Assembly: GCF_020497125.1 (NCBI RefSeq)
Contig: NC_059080.1
Coordinates: 44,891,563 to 44,955,562 of the forward strand
DNA: 64,000 nt
Direction of reading: 5' to 3'
Source: Mauremys mutica
Taxonomy: Eukaryota; Chordata; Testudines; Geoemydidae
The translations under genes and the position numbers were made by a program. Shown here one piece after another: positions 19,627 through 30,690 of this stretch (its first letter is position 1; every line of letters begins with the position of its first letter). Below the pieces are notes generated by a model. It ran no database searches. It was given only the letters and a program-made list of their open reading frames with translations, and was not told the DNA's origin.

Positions 19627-19938
19627 ATTTTCCCGGGTCGTTTCCTGTGTGGCTGGTCAGAGAATCCAAGCTTGGACTGCTGTCCAGAGCGTCAACAGAG
19701 TGGTGCACTGTGGGATAGCTCCCGGAGCTAGTAAGTTCGATTTGCATCCACACCTAGCCTAATTCGAGATAGCCATGTCGAATTTAGCGCTACTCCCCTC
19801 GTCGGGGTGGAGTACCGAATTCGAACTAAAGAGCCCTCTAGGTCGAATTAAACAGCTTCCTGGTGTGGACGGTTGAGCGGTTAATTCGAATTAACGCTGC
19901 TAAATTCGATTTAAAGTCCTAGTGTAGACCAGGCCTCA

Positions 19939-20797
19939 GATGGCAAACGCGCGGCTGAGACAGCAACAAACTACTACAGACTGTTCCCCTGTGAACCCCA
20001 TGGCACCATAATAGAGGTAAGAGACCTTTGAAATCTCTATTGGGGTGTCGCAGGAGGACTGCCTGTGGAGCCGTCTCTCCCTTTGGGCTCACGCCATGCG
20101 AACTTTTGCTTATGCAACAAGATCAGACGCAGAACAGTGTTGGGGAATTGGTTGCCCCATGTAAGGTTGGTTGTATGCATACACGGAGCTGGGAAATGTG
20201 TTGTTGCCCCAGGGTAAAGCCAATGTGTGGCTTAGGTCAGACCTATTGAGTTGAGGGGTTATGGTAATGCCCTCAGAGAAGAACACAGATGTGTTCAGTC
20301 CAGATGGAGGGGTTGTGGTAACGCCCTCAGGTTAAAAAAGAAAAAAAAAACAACCAACCAAACAAACAAAAAAACGATGCATCTAGATATGGGGAATGTG
20401 TGTGTGTGTGTATGTGAATATGTGTGTTTGAATGAATAAAGGCTGGGTATGAGCCGCTGACCAAGTCTAAGACTAAGCTGACTCCAGCTGCACCAGGGCT
20501 ACCCCATGTGGGAGTTCTGAAAGCAAGGGGGGTCAGCTGAATCTTGTGACCCAGTGGATAGGAATTTTTCCTTATTTATGAGCCACTGACCCCAGCTGGC
20601 CCTTTCCCGGGAAGTGAGAGAGTGAGAATTTTTTTAGCTTATGAGCTGCTGAGCAGACAGGGCATTTCCTGAAGTGTGAGGGAAATCCTTTCTAGCTTAT
20701 GAGCCGCTAACCTAGTGGACAAGGTGCCCTCCCAAGATTCCCTAGTTTATGAGCCGCTAGCAGACAGGGCGCCTCTCCCGGCATGTGTGATTGGAAA
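19939..20797 (+). other. ERV leader with repeated TTATGAGCCGCT units
   Basis: Non-coding leader between the primer binding site and the probable gag start. A (TG)n patch lies near 20399-20428. The motif (T)TATGAGCCGCTG/A recurs at about 20448, 20577, 20639, 20698 and 20748 with spacings of roughly 50-130 bases. In the last four repeats it is followed by similar text (CAGACAGGGC..., TCCCGG). This is the region where retroviruses keep dimerisation and packaging signals. Confidence 0.65.
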
Positions 20798-21118
20798 ATG
20801 GGTTGGGGACAGTCTAAGAATTCCCCCTCACCGCCAAAGAGCACCCCTGCATATTATATGTATGTGCAGTATGGCCCCAGAACCTGCAGGTATTTAGAGA
20901 TTGGAACTGTTACATGCAGGATAACCCATCTAAACAATTCCCACTTTGATTTAGCTAAACTCACATACCTCAGAGGAACCCTTGCATTACCAAAAGCCTC
21001 TGATACACAGTGGGAACAATTTGTCTATTGGGGAAATGAACGGGTTAATTTGAAAATTCAACTTGGCCCAGAGATAAAGAGAAAGCTGCTCTGCGTTCAA
21101 GGTCAAGAGTTAACATAG
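20798..21118 (+). pseudogene. ERV gag 5' remnant (matrix-like)
   Basis: An open frame of 106 residues begins MGWGQSK, a myristoylation-type Gly-2 start as in class I Gag matrix proteins. It follows the leader at the expected distance and ends at a TAG (21116-21118). The remainder of gag cannot be followed in any frame. Assignment rests on position and N-terminal style, not on a clear domain match. Confidence 0.5.
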
Positions 21119-23152
21119 ACCATGCCAAGTACAGAGGGGAAAAAAACAACAACCAACAACAACAAAAAACTGTTTTCAGCCCCAGCTGGCTGTGAAAGAA
21201 GGTACAAAGGCAAACCAAAGGCAATACAACTTACAGTTACCAGTGAGATCCAACAGTCTGCCTTTGCGACCCTGGAGCTGGTGTGGTTTGGGGACACTGA
21301 AGGAACCACAGGCAGCTGGCCTGGACTGGAATACTGAGCAAAGGTCTCTGAAAGGGGCACCCCAAGAGATCCCAGGGCAGAGAAAAACCCAAGAGCGGAA
21401 GCAAGTTGGAGATTTTTGCAGCGTACCTCTATTCAACCTGTGCACAGGATAACCTCCCACCCATCTCTCTCTCTCTCTCTCTGTGTCTCTCCTATCCCTG
21501 GCCTGGCCAGCCCGGGCAGCGTGTTCGTGAGTATAAAAAGAAAAAACAAGGGGGGGGTTGCAGGTGGGTCTACCCCCGGTTGTAGCAGGACCGGGCAATA
21601 AGAGGAGTTGGGGAAAAAGGGAAGAGACGTGTACCTGACAGCTAGAGAAAAACTGAACAGTTAAAACGCCAATTGGGGGAATGATTCGGGTGACCCTTGT
21701 GAGTGATATTGTTAAGGAAAAGGACCAGGGAGGGTGAAGGTTAGTCGAGAAGCCCACCCTCCTTACTAAATTGGTAGTGAAACAAAGCCTGTGCCCATGG
21801 AAAGTAATGATGCAGCAAGCGAAAAAGGATTGGGTCCAGATGAGCAGACAGAGAGCAGAAAGAAAAAATTGGGAAACGGGTTGGAAACCTTGAAAGCATA
21901 GTGGCAGAAGTAAAGGATGCAGTAAATGCAAACATGGGAGATTCAGATCCCTAAAATAATAATTGGAATGGTAAAATCTGAGTTGATTGAGGTGTCATTT
22001 TGGGAAAATAAGCACGTGATTTAAGGAAAGAAAGTGAGAAATTAACTCTGTAGTTACTGGAGGGAATTAAGCAGTGAAACTTTGTACAAATGTTGAAGAA
22101 AAGGTGTTATGCAAGAATTCTTTGTTTCTTTGCAGCCATTCTGAAGGAAAAATGGGCCCTTTTCCAAAGAAATGTCTGTAAATAAATCCAGGCAAAGAGA
22201 CTATTTAATTAAAATCATTTGGCTATGAACATTTTAGTCGGATTAGAGAAAACATACGGGGTGTCTATTGGAATTTAACCACCCAAAATGTATGAAAGGA
22301 ATGTCAAGGAAAAGAATATGTGTAATGTATATTGTAAAAGGGGTGAGGAAAATGGAAATATGCAGTGCTACTTAATTAAAATCCTATTAGGTTCCAACGG
22401 GCTACAACAGGTGGTGGTTTCCTTTTGAATTACTGTGTGTCTTTGAAAATAGGAGCTAAAAGTAACAGGCAATCAGAACTCTGGTAAAAGTTAATTGTGT
22501 TCCTTTTAAGTAAAAGTGAAAATATGGGGGTAATTCCTCTGTCTTGCCTGCAATCAGCAAAGGTATTTGTATAAGAAAGAAATATTTTAGACACTGACTG
22601 ATCGCCCCAGAAGGGGTAGGAAAATGTTTTTGTCTTTTAGAAAATTAGAGCAAGCTAATGCCAGCTAAAGAGCAGTCCAACATACCATGCATTTACTGGC
22701 ACAATAGAAATTGTGTTCTGTGTGTATGTCCTTGTGGTGTTTATCTTGTGGCTAGAATTGTTGTATTTAATTTTTTATAGGACAGTCTAGTTCAAAACCA
22801 AATAGAAGGGTTAGAGTTAATGCAGATACTTATTTTATCCAACTTGGAATACAAAGGGGTTTAGATACTATCAGGAAATACTAAGGTTTCAATATATGAG
22901 ACAGAGGCTGCACCAAGCTGAGAAATGTTCTTGGAGTGCCCTATTTCGAGTAAAGGGGAGCGGGGGTGATTGCTGCAGTTAATGAGTTTGGTGTGCACCT
23001 AAAAGTAATTTGCCTGGTAGTTGGTGTTTTTCCATCTTTGTAGTTTTAAATCTGTTGTTTTCCTTTTCCAAAACATCCCGGCACCGAAAGACTGTTTTTT
23101 CTGCCTTGGCCGTCACTGTTCTCACTGTTATCTTTAGAGCCCTGTGTCTCAC
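21119..23152 (+). pseudogene. Degenerate ERV internal region
   Basis: This should hold the rest of gag and most of pol. I see only frameshifted, stop-rich AT-biased sequence and short poly(A)/poly(G) runs. A 251-codon minus-strand frame at 21176-21931 has no recognisable domain and is probably chance. Confidence 0.5.
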
Positions 23153-23155
23153 TTA

Positions 23156-23450
23156 GCCCTGGTCTACACACAGCCCCTGGTTCGAACTAGGGTACGCGAA
23201 TTCAGCTACGTGAATAACGTAGCTGAATTCGAACTACCCTAGTTCGAATGACTTACCGTCCAGACGCCGCGGAAGTGAACTCCGCGGCTCCAAGGTCGAC
23301 TCCGGCAACTCCTCCTGCCGCGGTGGAGTACCGGAGTCGACCGCGGCGCTTCCGGAGTTCGAACGATCGCGTCTAGATCAGACGCGATCGTTTGAACTCC
23401 GAGAAGTCGAACTCGCCGCGTCGACCCGGCGGGTAAGTATAGACGTGGCC
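23156..23450. mobile_element. PIF/Harbinger-type MITE with three hairpins
   Basis: This 295-bp element has ends GCCCTGGTCTACAC and the complement of GGCCACGTCTATAC, related to the Harb1/Harb2 ends, and an exact TTA duplication (23153-23155, 23451-23453). Three internal palindromes are visible: one around GTTCGAACTAGGGTA (arms about 23180-23248), one around GACTCCGG/CCGGAGTC, and one around AACGATCGCGTCT/AGACGCGATCGTT. It encodes nothing. Confidence 0.92.
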
Positions 23451-23849
23451 TTAGTTTTTTTTTTCCTCCCAGCTGGTTGAGGGGGGTTGGACCTCCCCTG
23501 CCTTCTGTCTTGGCGGGTAGCAGCTGGCCTTGGGCTGTAGTTCTCTTATTTTTGCATTGAGTTTGTTATTTGTAGTGACAAATTCATTCGTTCTCTGCTT
23601 CTTTCTCTTGTTTCTCTTCCCCTCGGCCTCCCATACCTGCTTGCAATTGTGTTGTTGGCCACATACAGTGCTGATCTGCCTTTCCTGTAGACTCACTGAG
23701 GGAAGAGGGTCAGCAATATAATATTGGAATAATACTGCCAGCAACATAATATTGAAAAAGCAGTTAAAGTTAGAAAAGCAGCACACCCTTCCTGAGGACC
23801 TTTTGTAAATATTCAGATTGATTTTATTCAAATGCCTAAATGTTGTAAT

Positions 23850-24170
23850 TATGAGTATGTGTTAGTTTTAATTGATGTATTTTCAAACTGGGTTGAAACC
23901 TTCCCTTACAGAAGGGCAGATACCAAGACTGTTGTGAAATTGTTGCTTAAGGATTTTGTACCATGATTTGGCATACCTGGGAGTATCAACAGTAACTGTG
24001 AGACTTCATTTTACTGGACAGATAGTAAAAGAATGCAGTGAAACTTCAGAATGGGATTCTGAAAAACAAATGGCCAAGATTTGTGCAGAAAAAAACTTAA
24101 AATGGCCAAATGCCTTGCCATTAGCATGAGGGCCACTCCCAACTGAAAGACTGGACTTAGCCCACATGAA
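23850..24170 (+). pseudogene. ERV pol remnant: integrase core
   Basis: Reading through stops, the frame contains YVLVLIDVFSNWVETFP followed by TKTVVKLLLKDFVP, the classic retroviral integrase core around its first catalytic aspartate. In-frame stops and frameshifts are present. A SINE follows directly. Confidence 0.8.
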
Positions 24171-24350
24171 ATCATAGAATATCAGGATTAGAAGGGACCT
24201 CAGGAGGTCATCTATTCCAACCCCCTGCTTAAAGCAGGACCAATCCCCAGGCAGATTTTTACCCCAGTTCCCTAAATGGCCTCCTCAAGGAGTGAGCTCA
24301 CAACCCTAGGTTTAGCAGGCCAATGCTCAAACCACTGAGCTATCCCTCCC
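24171..24350 (-). mobile_element. Cry-type tRNA-derived SINE, minus strand, in ERV pol
   Basis: Read on the minus strand, its right end is GGGAGGGATAGCTCAGTGGT (A box), followed by a B-box-like GGTTGTGAGCTCACTCC, a GGGGTAAAAATC middle, and the CR1-like tail ending in GATATTCTATGAT. This is the cleanest copy of the family in the window. Confidence 0.9.
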
Positions 24351-24547
24351 CACTGATGAGGCACCTGATGCAACTTTCAGCAGTGCCTCCTCTAGCCCTT
24401 GTCCAGATGGACATTCATTTAATGGATAACACACTGCTAAATTACTGCCAGGCACTAATGAAATGTGTCAGGTCTTTTTATACACAGGTGAAAGAAGCAC
24501 TACTCAAGACTCCTGAGCAACCCTGCCACTTGCTGGAACCAGGAGAC
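24351..24547 (+). pseudogene. ERV pol remnant: region leading into the integrase C-terminus
   Basis: The frame resumes after the SINE and contains VKEALLKTPEQPCHLLEPGD, the PCHxxxPGD signature just before the integrase C-terminal SH3-like domain. Harb2 interrupts it at the next codon. The continuation lies on the opposite strand near 32790. Confidence 0.8.
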
Positions 24548-24918
24548 TGAGGGTACGTCTACACTACAGGATTATTCCGATATTACAGAAACCGATTTTG
24601 TAAAACAGATTGTATAAAGTCGAGTGCACGTGGCCACACTACGCACATTAATTCGGCGGTGTGCATCCATGGTCCGAGGCTAGCGTCGATTTCCAGAGCG
24701 TTGCACTGTGGGTAGCTATCCCGTAGCTATCCCATAGTTCCTGCAGTCTCCCCCACCCCTTGGAATTCTGGGTTGAGGTACCAGTGCCTGATGGGGCAAA
24801 AATCATTGTCGCGGGTGGTTCTGGGTACAGCCTCACCCCTCCCTCCGTGAAAGCAGCAGACAACCATTTCGCGCCTTTTTTCCTGGGTGAACTGTGCAGA
24901 CGCCATAGCACAGCAAGC

Positions 24919-26210
24919 ATGGACCCTGCTCAGCTCAATACCCCAATCGTGGATGTTTTAAACACCTCGTGCATTCTCGTGCAGTCTATGCTGAACCAGG
25001 ACCTGCAAAGCCAGGCAAGGAGGCGGCGGCTACAGCAGCGCGGCGATGAGAGTGATGAGGACATGGACACAGAATTCTCTCAAATCACGGGCCCCTGCTC
25101 TTTGGAGATCCTGCTGGTAATGGGGCAGGTTCTAGCCATTGAACGCCGATTTTGGGCCCGGGAAACAAGCACAGACTGGTGGGACCGCATAGTTTTGCAG
25201 GTGTGGGACGATTCACAGTGGCTGCGAAACTTTCGCATGCGTAAGGGCACTTTCATGGAACTTTGTGACTTGCTTTCCCCTGCCCTGAAACGCCATAATA
25301 CCAAGATGAGAGCAGCCCTCACAGTGGAGAAGCGAGTGGCAATAGCCCTCTGGAAGCTTGCAACGCCAGACAGCTACCGGTCAGTCGGGAATCAATTTGG
25401 AGTTGGAAAATCTACTGTGGGGGCTGCTGTGATGCAAGTAGCCAAAGCAATCATTAAGCTGCTGCTACGAAAGGTTGTGACTCTGGGAAATGTGCAGGCC
25501 ATAGTGGATGGCTTTGCTGCAATGGGATTCCCTAACTGTGGGGGGGGCGATAGATGGAACCCATATCCCTATCTTGGCACCGGAGCACCAGGGCACCCAG
25601 TACATAAACCGCAAGGGGTACTTTTCAATGGTGCTGCAAGCACTGGTGGATCACAAGGGACGTTTCACCAACATCCACGTGGGATGGCCGGGAAGGGTTC
25701 AAGACGCTCGCGTCTTCAGAAGCACTGCTCTGTTTAAACAGCTGCAGCAAGGGAATTACTTCCCAGACCAGAAAATAACAGTTGGGGATGTTGAAATGCC
25801 TATAGTTAGCCTGGGTGACCCAGCCTACCCCTTGATGCCATGGCTCATGAAGCCATACACTGGCAGCCTGGACAGTGGTCAGGAGCTGTTCAACTACAGG
25901 CTGAGCAAGTGCAGAATGGTGGTAGAATGTGCATTTGGCCGTTTAAAGGCGCGCTGGTGCACATTACTGACTCGCTCAGACCTCAGCCAAACCAATGTCC
26001 CCTTTGTTATTGCTGCTTGCTGTGTTCTCCACAATCTCTGTGAGAGTAAGGGGGGAGACCTTTATGGCGGGGTGGGAGGCTGAGGCAAATCACCTGGCCG
26101 CTGATTACGCGCAGCCAGACACCAGGGCGATAAGAAGAGCACACCAGGAAGCGGTGCGCATCAGAGAAGCTTTGAAAATGAGCTTCATCACTGGCCAGGG
26201 TAGGGTGTGA
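24919..26210 (+). pseudogene. Harb2 PIF/Harbinger transposase, two frameshifts
   Basis: It is homologous to the Harb1 transposase throughout, starting at MDPAQL. Frame 1 runs to about 25547, where eight Gs stand in place of the seven needed to keep NCGGAIDGTHIPI in frame. It resumes in another frame through VQDARVF and VVECAFGRLK. At about 26047-26053 a second G run has six Gs where Harb1 has five, and the C-terminal MAGWEAEANHLAADYAQPD follows in a third frame to the stop at 26208-26210. The catalytic glutamate is intact here, unlike Harb1. Both lesions are single added Gs in homopolymers, so sequencing error is possible. Confidence 0.9.
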
Positions 26211-26523
26211 CTGCTGTGTTTGTTTCCCCTTGATGAACCCCACCCCCTTGATTGACTCATTCCCTGTAAGCAACCCACCCTCCCCCTTCGATTACAGCTT
26301 GCTTAAGGAAATAAAGTCACTATTGTTTAAAAATCATGTATTCTTTATTAATTCATTATAAAAAGAGGGAGAGAACTGAGAAGATAGCCCGGGTGTGGTT
26401 TGGGAGGAGGATAGGAGGGAAGGAAAAGACCACTAAAAAAATTTCACAGTAATGACAGCCTTTTGGTTGGGCTGTCCACGGGGGTGGAGTGGGTGGGTGC
26501 ACGGAGCCTCCCCCCATGCGTTC

Positions 26524-28389
26524 TTACACGTCTGGGTGAGGAGGATGTGGAACATGGTGAGGGTGGTTATACAGGGGCTGCAGCAGCACTCTGTGATCCT
26601 GCTGCCGTTCCTGAAACTCCACCAGATGCCGGAGCATGTCAGTTTGATCACACAGCAGCTCCAGAGTTGCATCCCGCCACCGCTGATCTTCCTGCCTACA
26701 CCTCTGATCTTCCTGCCGCCACCTCTGATCTCAAGCGTCCCTCCTGTCCTCACGTTCACTGGCATCTTTCCTGTAATTTGATACCACCTCCTTCCACTCA
26801 TTCAGATGAGCTCTTTCCTTGCGGGTTACTTCCATGATATCCGAGAACATTTCATCTCGCGTCTTCTTTTTCCTCCGCCTTATCTGAGCTAGCCTTTGGG
26901 ATGGAGTAGGGAGGCTTGAAAAATTTGCAGCTGCATGAGGGAGGGAAAAAAGGGAGAGAAGTATTTAAAAAGATACATTTTACAGAACAATGGTTATACT
27001 CTTTCACAGTGAACAACACTATTCACCTTACATAGCACATGTGATTTCACTACAAGGTCGCATTTTGCATCTTAATATTGAGTGCCTGCGGCTCTGGTGT
27101 ACTGCTGTTACTGCTAATCACCCCCCTTCCCACACCCCTACCGCGTGGCTGGTAGCTGGGAAGATCCCTGCTAGCCAAACGCGAAAAAGCTCATCGCTAT
27201 TTCACTCCTCCCCTCCCCCTGCTTGGCTATGTGCAAGGAAGGATTTCTTTTAAGCAGCAGGCCACGAGCCCAGTAGGAAAATGGCCATCTCTGTCCCCTT
27301 AATTAAATTCCTGATTTTCAACCAGGTTACCCTGAACGATATCACTCTGCTGAGGATAACACAGCAAAATAAAGAACGGATGTTTCTTGAATGCCAGCAA
27401 TCACCGGGACCATACGCACCTATGCTTTGTCATGCAATGATACCCTATTACTTGCTACATGCATGACATGGTAAAGTGTCCTACCATGGTGGACAGAACA
27501 AGGCTGCCTTGCCCAGAAACCTTCTGCAAAGGCTTTTGGAGTACCTCCAGGAACGCTTCATGGAGATGTCCCTGGAGGATTTCCACTCAATCCCCAGACA
27601 TGTTAACAAACTTTTCTAAGTAACTTTACTGGCCGCGAATGCATCCCAAGTCCTCAGGCCAAATCAATCATTAAAAAACGCTTGCTTTTAAACCATGTCT
27701 TATATTTACAAAGGTACACTCACCAGTGGTCACTTCCATGGCTTCACTGTCTGGGCTAGTGGCTTGGGAGGGCTGGTAGGGTAATTCCGTCTGGGTCAGA
27801 AAAAGCTCCTGGCTGTTGGGGCTAACGGAGTGCTGTGTGCTCTCTGCAAGCTCGTCCTCCTCTTCTTCATCATCATCTTCCCTGTCCGCAGAATCCTCAG
27901 CCATGACTGAGATTACAACCCCCACCTCGGAATCCACGGACAGGGGGTAGTTGTGGCGCAGCCTCCTAAAATTGCATGCAGCTCAGCGTAGAAGTGGCAT
28001 GTTTTTGGCCCTGCACCAGACCTTCCGTTTGCTTCTTTGGTTTTCTGGTAGGCTTGTCTGAGCTCCTTAACTTTCACTCTGCACTGCACTGAGTCCCTGC
28101 TGTGGCCTTTTTCCATCATAGCCTTGGAAATTTTTTCAAATACTTTTTCATTTCGTCTTTTGGAACGCAGTTCTGTTAGCACTGAATCCTCTCCCCATAC
28201 AGTGATCAGATCCAGTACCTCCAGTACAGTCCATGCTGGAGCTCTTTTTCGATTCTCAGGAGACTGCATTGTTACCTGTGCTGATGAGCTCTGCGTGGTC
28301 ACCTGTGCTGATGAGCTCTCCACGCTGGCCAAACAGAAAATGAAATTCAAAAGTTTGCGGGGCTTTTCCTGTCTACCTGGCCAGTGCAT
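26524..28389 (-). pseudogene. Harb2 Myb/SANT-like protein, frameshift and stop
   Basis: Exon 1 (down to 27724, donor GTGAGT) has the Myb-like AWTVLEVLDLITVWGEDSVL and NGRSGAGPKTCHFYAELHAIL. A frameshift near 27937-27945 moves it to the frame containing VDSEVGVV and an acidic DDDEEEEDE tail. Exon 2 starts at 26930 after CTCATGCAG and joins in phase 1, reading SQRLAQIRRRKKKTRDEMF. An in-frame TGA at 26731-26733 breaks it before DQTDMLRHLVEFQERQQ. It ends at 26524. Confidence 0.85.
27327..27620 (+). pseudogene. Harb2 copy of the third Harbinger ORF, one stop
   Basis: It is homologous to 18578-18880: NDITLLRIT..., PGPYAPMLCHAMIPYY, then a TGA where Harb1 has the Trp of MAWRG, then the same frame continues as GKVSYHGGQNKAALPRNLLQ to SLEDFHSIP and a TAA. 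Only the single stop breaks it. It lies inside the Myb intron, as in Harb1. Confidence 0.75.
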
Positions 28390-28572
28390 CCGAGTTCAGA
28401 TTGCTGTCCAGAGCGGTCACAATGGTGCACTGTGGGATACCACCCGGAGGCCAATACCATTGATTTGCGGCCACACTAACCCTAATCCGATATGGTAATA
28501 CCGATTTCAGCGCTACTCCTCTTGTCGGGGAGGAGTACAGAAACCGTTTTAAAGAGCCCTTTATATCGATAT

Positions 28573-28837
28573 AATTTCTGTTTCACTAACCTTCTCATTT
28601 TTGGGTAGTTCCCCTTTCTGAAATTAAATGCTACTGTGGTGGGCTGCTGTGGTGTTTTCCATGCCACAGGGATGTTACATTTAATTATATTATGGTCACT
28701 ATTACCAAGCAGTCCAACTATATTCACCTCTTGGACCAGACCCTGTGCTCCACTTAGGATTAAATCAAGACTTGCCTCTCCTTTTGTGGGTTCCAGGACT
28801 AGCTGCTCCAAGCAGTAGTCATTTGAGGTGTCAAGAC
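28573..28837 (-). pseudogene. CR1 LINE 5' piece (endonuclease C-terminal part), split off
   Basis: On the minus strand it encodes LVLEPTKGEASLDLILSG and NSDHNIIKCNIP, the SDHN signature of the CR1 apurinic endonuclease, and ends at LVKQKL against Harb2 DNA. The matching continuation, KSLQDPWKLFKDTIIEAQ, is on the plus strand at 32850. The right edge is cut by the C-rich element at 28838. Confidence 0.88.
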
Positions 28838-29452
28838 AATGGGCGGTGGGTGAACCCCTGCTTTGGGGAGGCTAGCCCATCAGCCCCACCACTTCTTCCC
28901 AAGGCCCCACCCCCCTGCACGCTGGAGCCCTCAACCCCCTCCAAAAGGAAAAGCCGTGAGGGGCCTCCCCAACCACCAAGCTGCCAGCTCCCCCAAGTGC
29001 TGGGCTGGCCCCAGTGTCGAGCTGAGCCACCGCACCCCCCCACCAATGCCAGACCAGCCCCAGCTCTGGGCTGAGCTGCTAGCCTCCTCGAGTGCCGGGC
29101 CGGCCCCAATGCTGGGACAAGCCACCGCCCCCCCCACCCCTGACAGTCCTCCCTCCAACCACAGTCAGGCCAGGCCGAAAGCTGCCAGCAGCCTCCCTGA
29201 GCACCAGCTCCTTCCACCCCAGAAGGCCTCTTGCCCGCTGAGCTGCTGGCCCTAGCAGTGCCTGGCCGAGCCACCTCACTCCGCTGGCCTTCCGCATCAC
29301 TTCTCACTCCCCTGTCCTGAGGGAGCAGTGGGGACCTTGGGGGTGTGGGTGGAGTGGCGGAGGCGGTGGGGGTCTTGGAGAAGGGGGGGGGCCACCATGG
29401 TCCAATTGTCCAGCAGTGGGCTGGTTGCAGCATGGCCTATTATATCCACCGC
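28838..29452. mobile_element. C-rich element with short inverted ends
   Basis: The ends are GGGCGGTGGGTGAACCCC at the left and the complement of GGGCGGTGGATATAATAGG at the right. The interior is proline-codon-like C-rich sequence. I could not see a clear target duplication, so its class is unknown. The long open frames inside are compositional. Confidence 0.55.
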
Positions 29453-30103
29453 CCATGCATAGAGCTTCACCTGGAAGGAAAGCCTCTCACATTCCTTCTC
29501 TCAACTCCCTCTGAAACTCTCCTGTTACCTGACTCTTTTAATGGCTCTTGAGTTCTCCTAGCAAGACTTTATACAAAGTCGCCCTGCTTTGCTCAGCTCA
29601 GCTCCACCCCTTGTCTCCAGGGAGCCAGTAAATACTCAGAGACTTCAAACAGTGGCTCCAAAGGTTATAACCTCATGGCCTTTAGCAAAGCACCAACCAA
29701 CAGACATGTCTCAGCTGCTTACTCAGGGGCCCAAGGCCCAGCTACGCGGCCCGTACATAAAGTGCAAACAACTCACCATGGACCCAGCATGCCAGTCACC
29801 ATGTCCTGCTACCTTCAAGCACAGAGTCTGCAGCTCCGCCCTCTGAAACTCTCCTGTTAGTTGTCTCTCTTCACAGCTCATGCTGTCTTGAACAGTCCAA
29901 GGAGCAAATTTTGCTGGCACAAAAGTTCACAGAAAGTGAATTTTGAAACAAATTTCAGTATTTGCACTGAAAGTGCTTGCTTGTGATCCAGTCAGGGAAC
30001 AGAACAAGTATGATGTGATTGATGTGGCCAGTCACTTCTAAGCAATATAGTTTCATTTTAGAATATTTGATGTTACTCCATAGATTAAAACATGAAAAGT
30101 TTT
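29453..30103. other. Host flank of the ERV 3' LTR (inverted segment)
   Basis: No gene is recognised. The motif CTCTGAAACTCTCCTGTTA occurs at 29509 and again at 29841. It resembles the CR1 5'-UTR text near 44030, so this may include a degraded CR1 5' region. Confidence 0.45.
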
Positions 30104-30690
30104 TGTCGGAGAAAAAATGAGTCCTCACTCTGAGGTTGGTTGCAACATGTCAGAGGCAGTTTATTCTCAAGCAATATTGCAAGGGGGAGAATGCACAATG
30201 GCAGGTCTCCCAAAAGATAAACAATTAGGGCAAGCATTTATGCCTTTTGTTATATACATTAATGATCAACTGCATTTTGCTTATCATAGAATATTGGGAT
30301 TGGAAGGGACTTCAGGAGATCATCTAGTCCAGCCTCCTGCTCAATGCAGGGCCAATCCCCAATTAAATCATCCAACAGATTTTTGCCCCCTAAATGGCCC
30401 CCTCAAGGATTGAATTTACAACCCTGTGTTTAGCAGGCCACTGCTCAAACCACTGAGCTATTCCTCCCTCCACCCCTAGTCCTTCCTGATATCTTACTTT
30501 CCTCAGCAATTTCTGCTACAGTCTGTGTTCCATTCTTATCTAACTCAAGGTCAAAAAACAGCATCTCTTACAGTTCTTTTCCACTCGCCCTGGCCCTGCT
30601 TGGAAGTCTCGCATTATTAGCTGTTAGAGTTAGCCTGACTCTCTCTCTTCCTGGAAGACTAAGATGTCTGCTCTTTTTCCAACTTTCACA
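30104..30690 (-). mobile_element. ERV 3' LTR, inverted, with SINE insertion
   Basis: On the minus strand it runs from TGTGAAAGTTGG to CTCCGACA and aligns over its length with the LTR at 14721-15116. It is interrupted by a SINE at about 30283-30471. Its outer flank on the minus strand is AAAC, equal to the four bases before the 5' LTR, so the two are mates of one provirus although they point in opposite directions. Confidence 0.92.
30283..30471 (-). mobile_element. Cry-type SINE inside the 3' LTR
   Basis: The minus-strand order is GAGGGAGGAATAGCTCAGTG, a B-box-like TTGTAAATTCAATCC, GGGCAAAAATCTG, then a CR1-like tail ending ATATTCTATGAT. It splits the LTR near its middle. Confidence 0.88.

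Larger units (their letters stand above)
15135..19935 (+). mobile_element. Full-length PIF/Harbinger transposon, Harb1
   Basis: This 4801-bp element has imperfect inverted ends, GGGTACGTCTACACTA at the left and the complement of GGCCTGGTCTACACTA at the right, and an exact TCA duplication (15132-15134, 19936-19938). It encodes an open DDE transposase (+), a two-exon Myb/SANT protein (-) and a third small ORF (+). A TTCGAA/AATTCGAA-rich subterminal zone lies at each end. The transposase-plus-Myb pair is the defining layout of autonomous PIF/Harbinger elements. Confidence 0.95.
24551..28575 (+). mobile_element. PIF/Harbinger transposon Harb2, right end displaced
   Basis: The left end GGGTACGTCTACACTACAGG follows the TGA duplication (24548-24550). 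The layout matches Harb1: transposase (+), Myb gene (-) and third ORF (+). The element stops abruptly in the subterminal zone at about 28571-28580, where antisense CR1 begins. Its missing right terminus, with the matching duplication, is at 32791-32849 in inverted orientation. Confidence 0.92.

Noticed and set aside
21176..21931. A 251-codon minus-strand open frame inside the ERV
   Set aside because: It is antisense to the proviral direction, with no domain and Leu/Phe/Ser-rich composition. Chance is the simpler explanation.
24290..24350. tRNA gene suggested by A-box and B-box motifs on the minus strand
   Set aside because: The sequence is the tRNA-derived head of a SINE joined to a CR1-like tail. 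The cloverleaf is incomplete and other diverged copies occur in the window.
30104..30690. Independent solo LTR in antisense
   Set aside because: A polypurine tract and pol remnants adjoin its inner edge, and its outer flank AAAC matches the 5' LTR flank. It is better read as the displaced 3' LTR of the same provirus.
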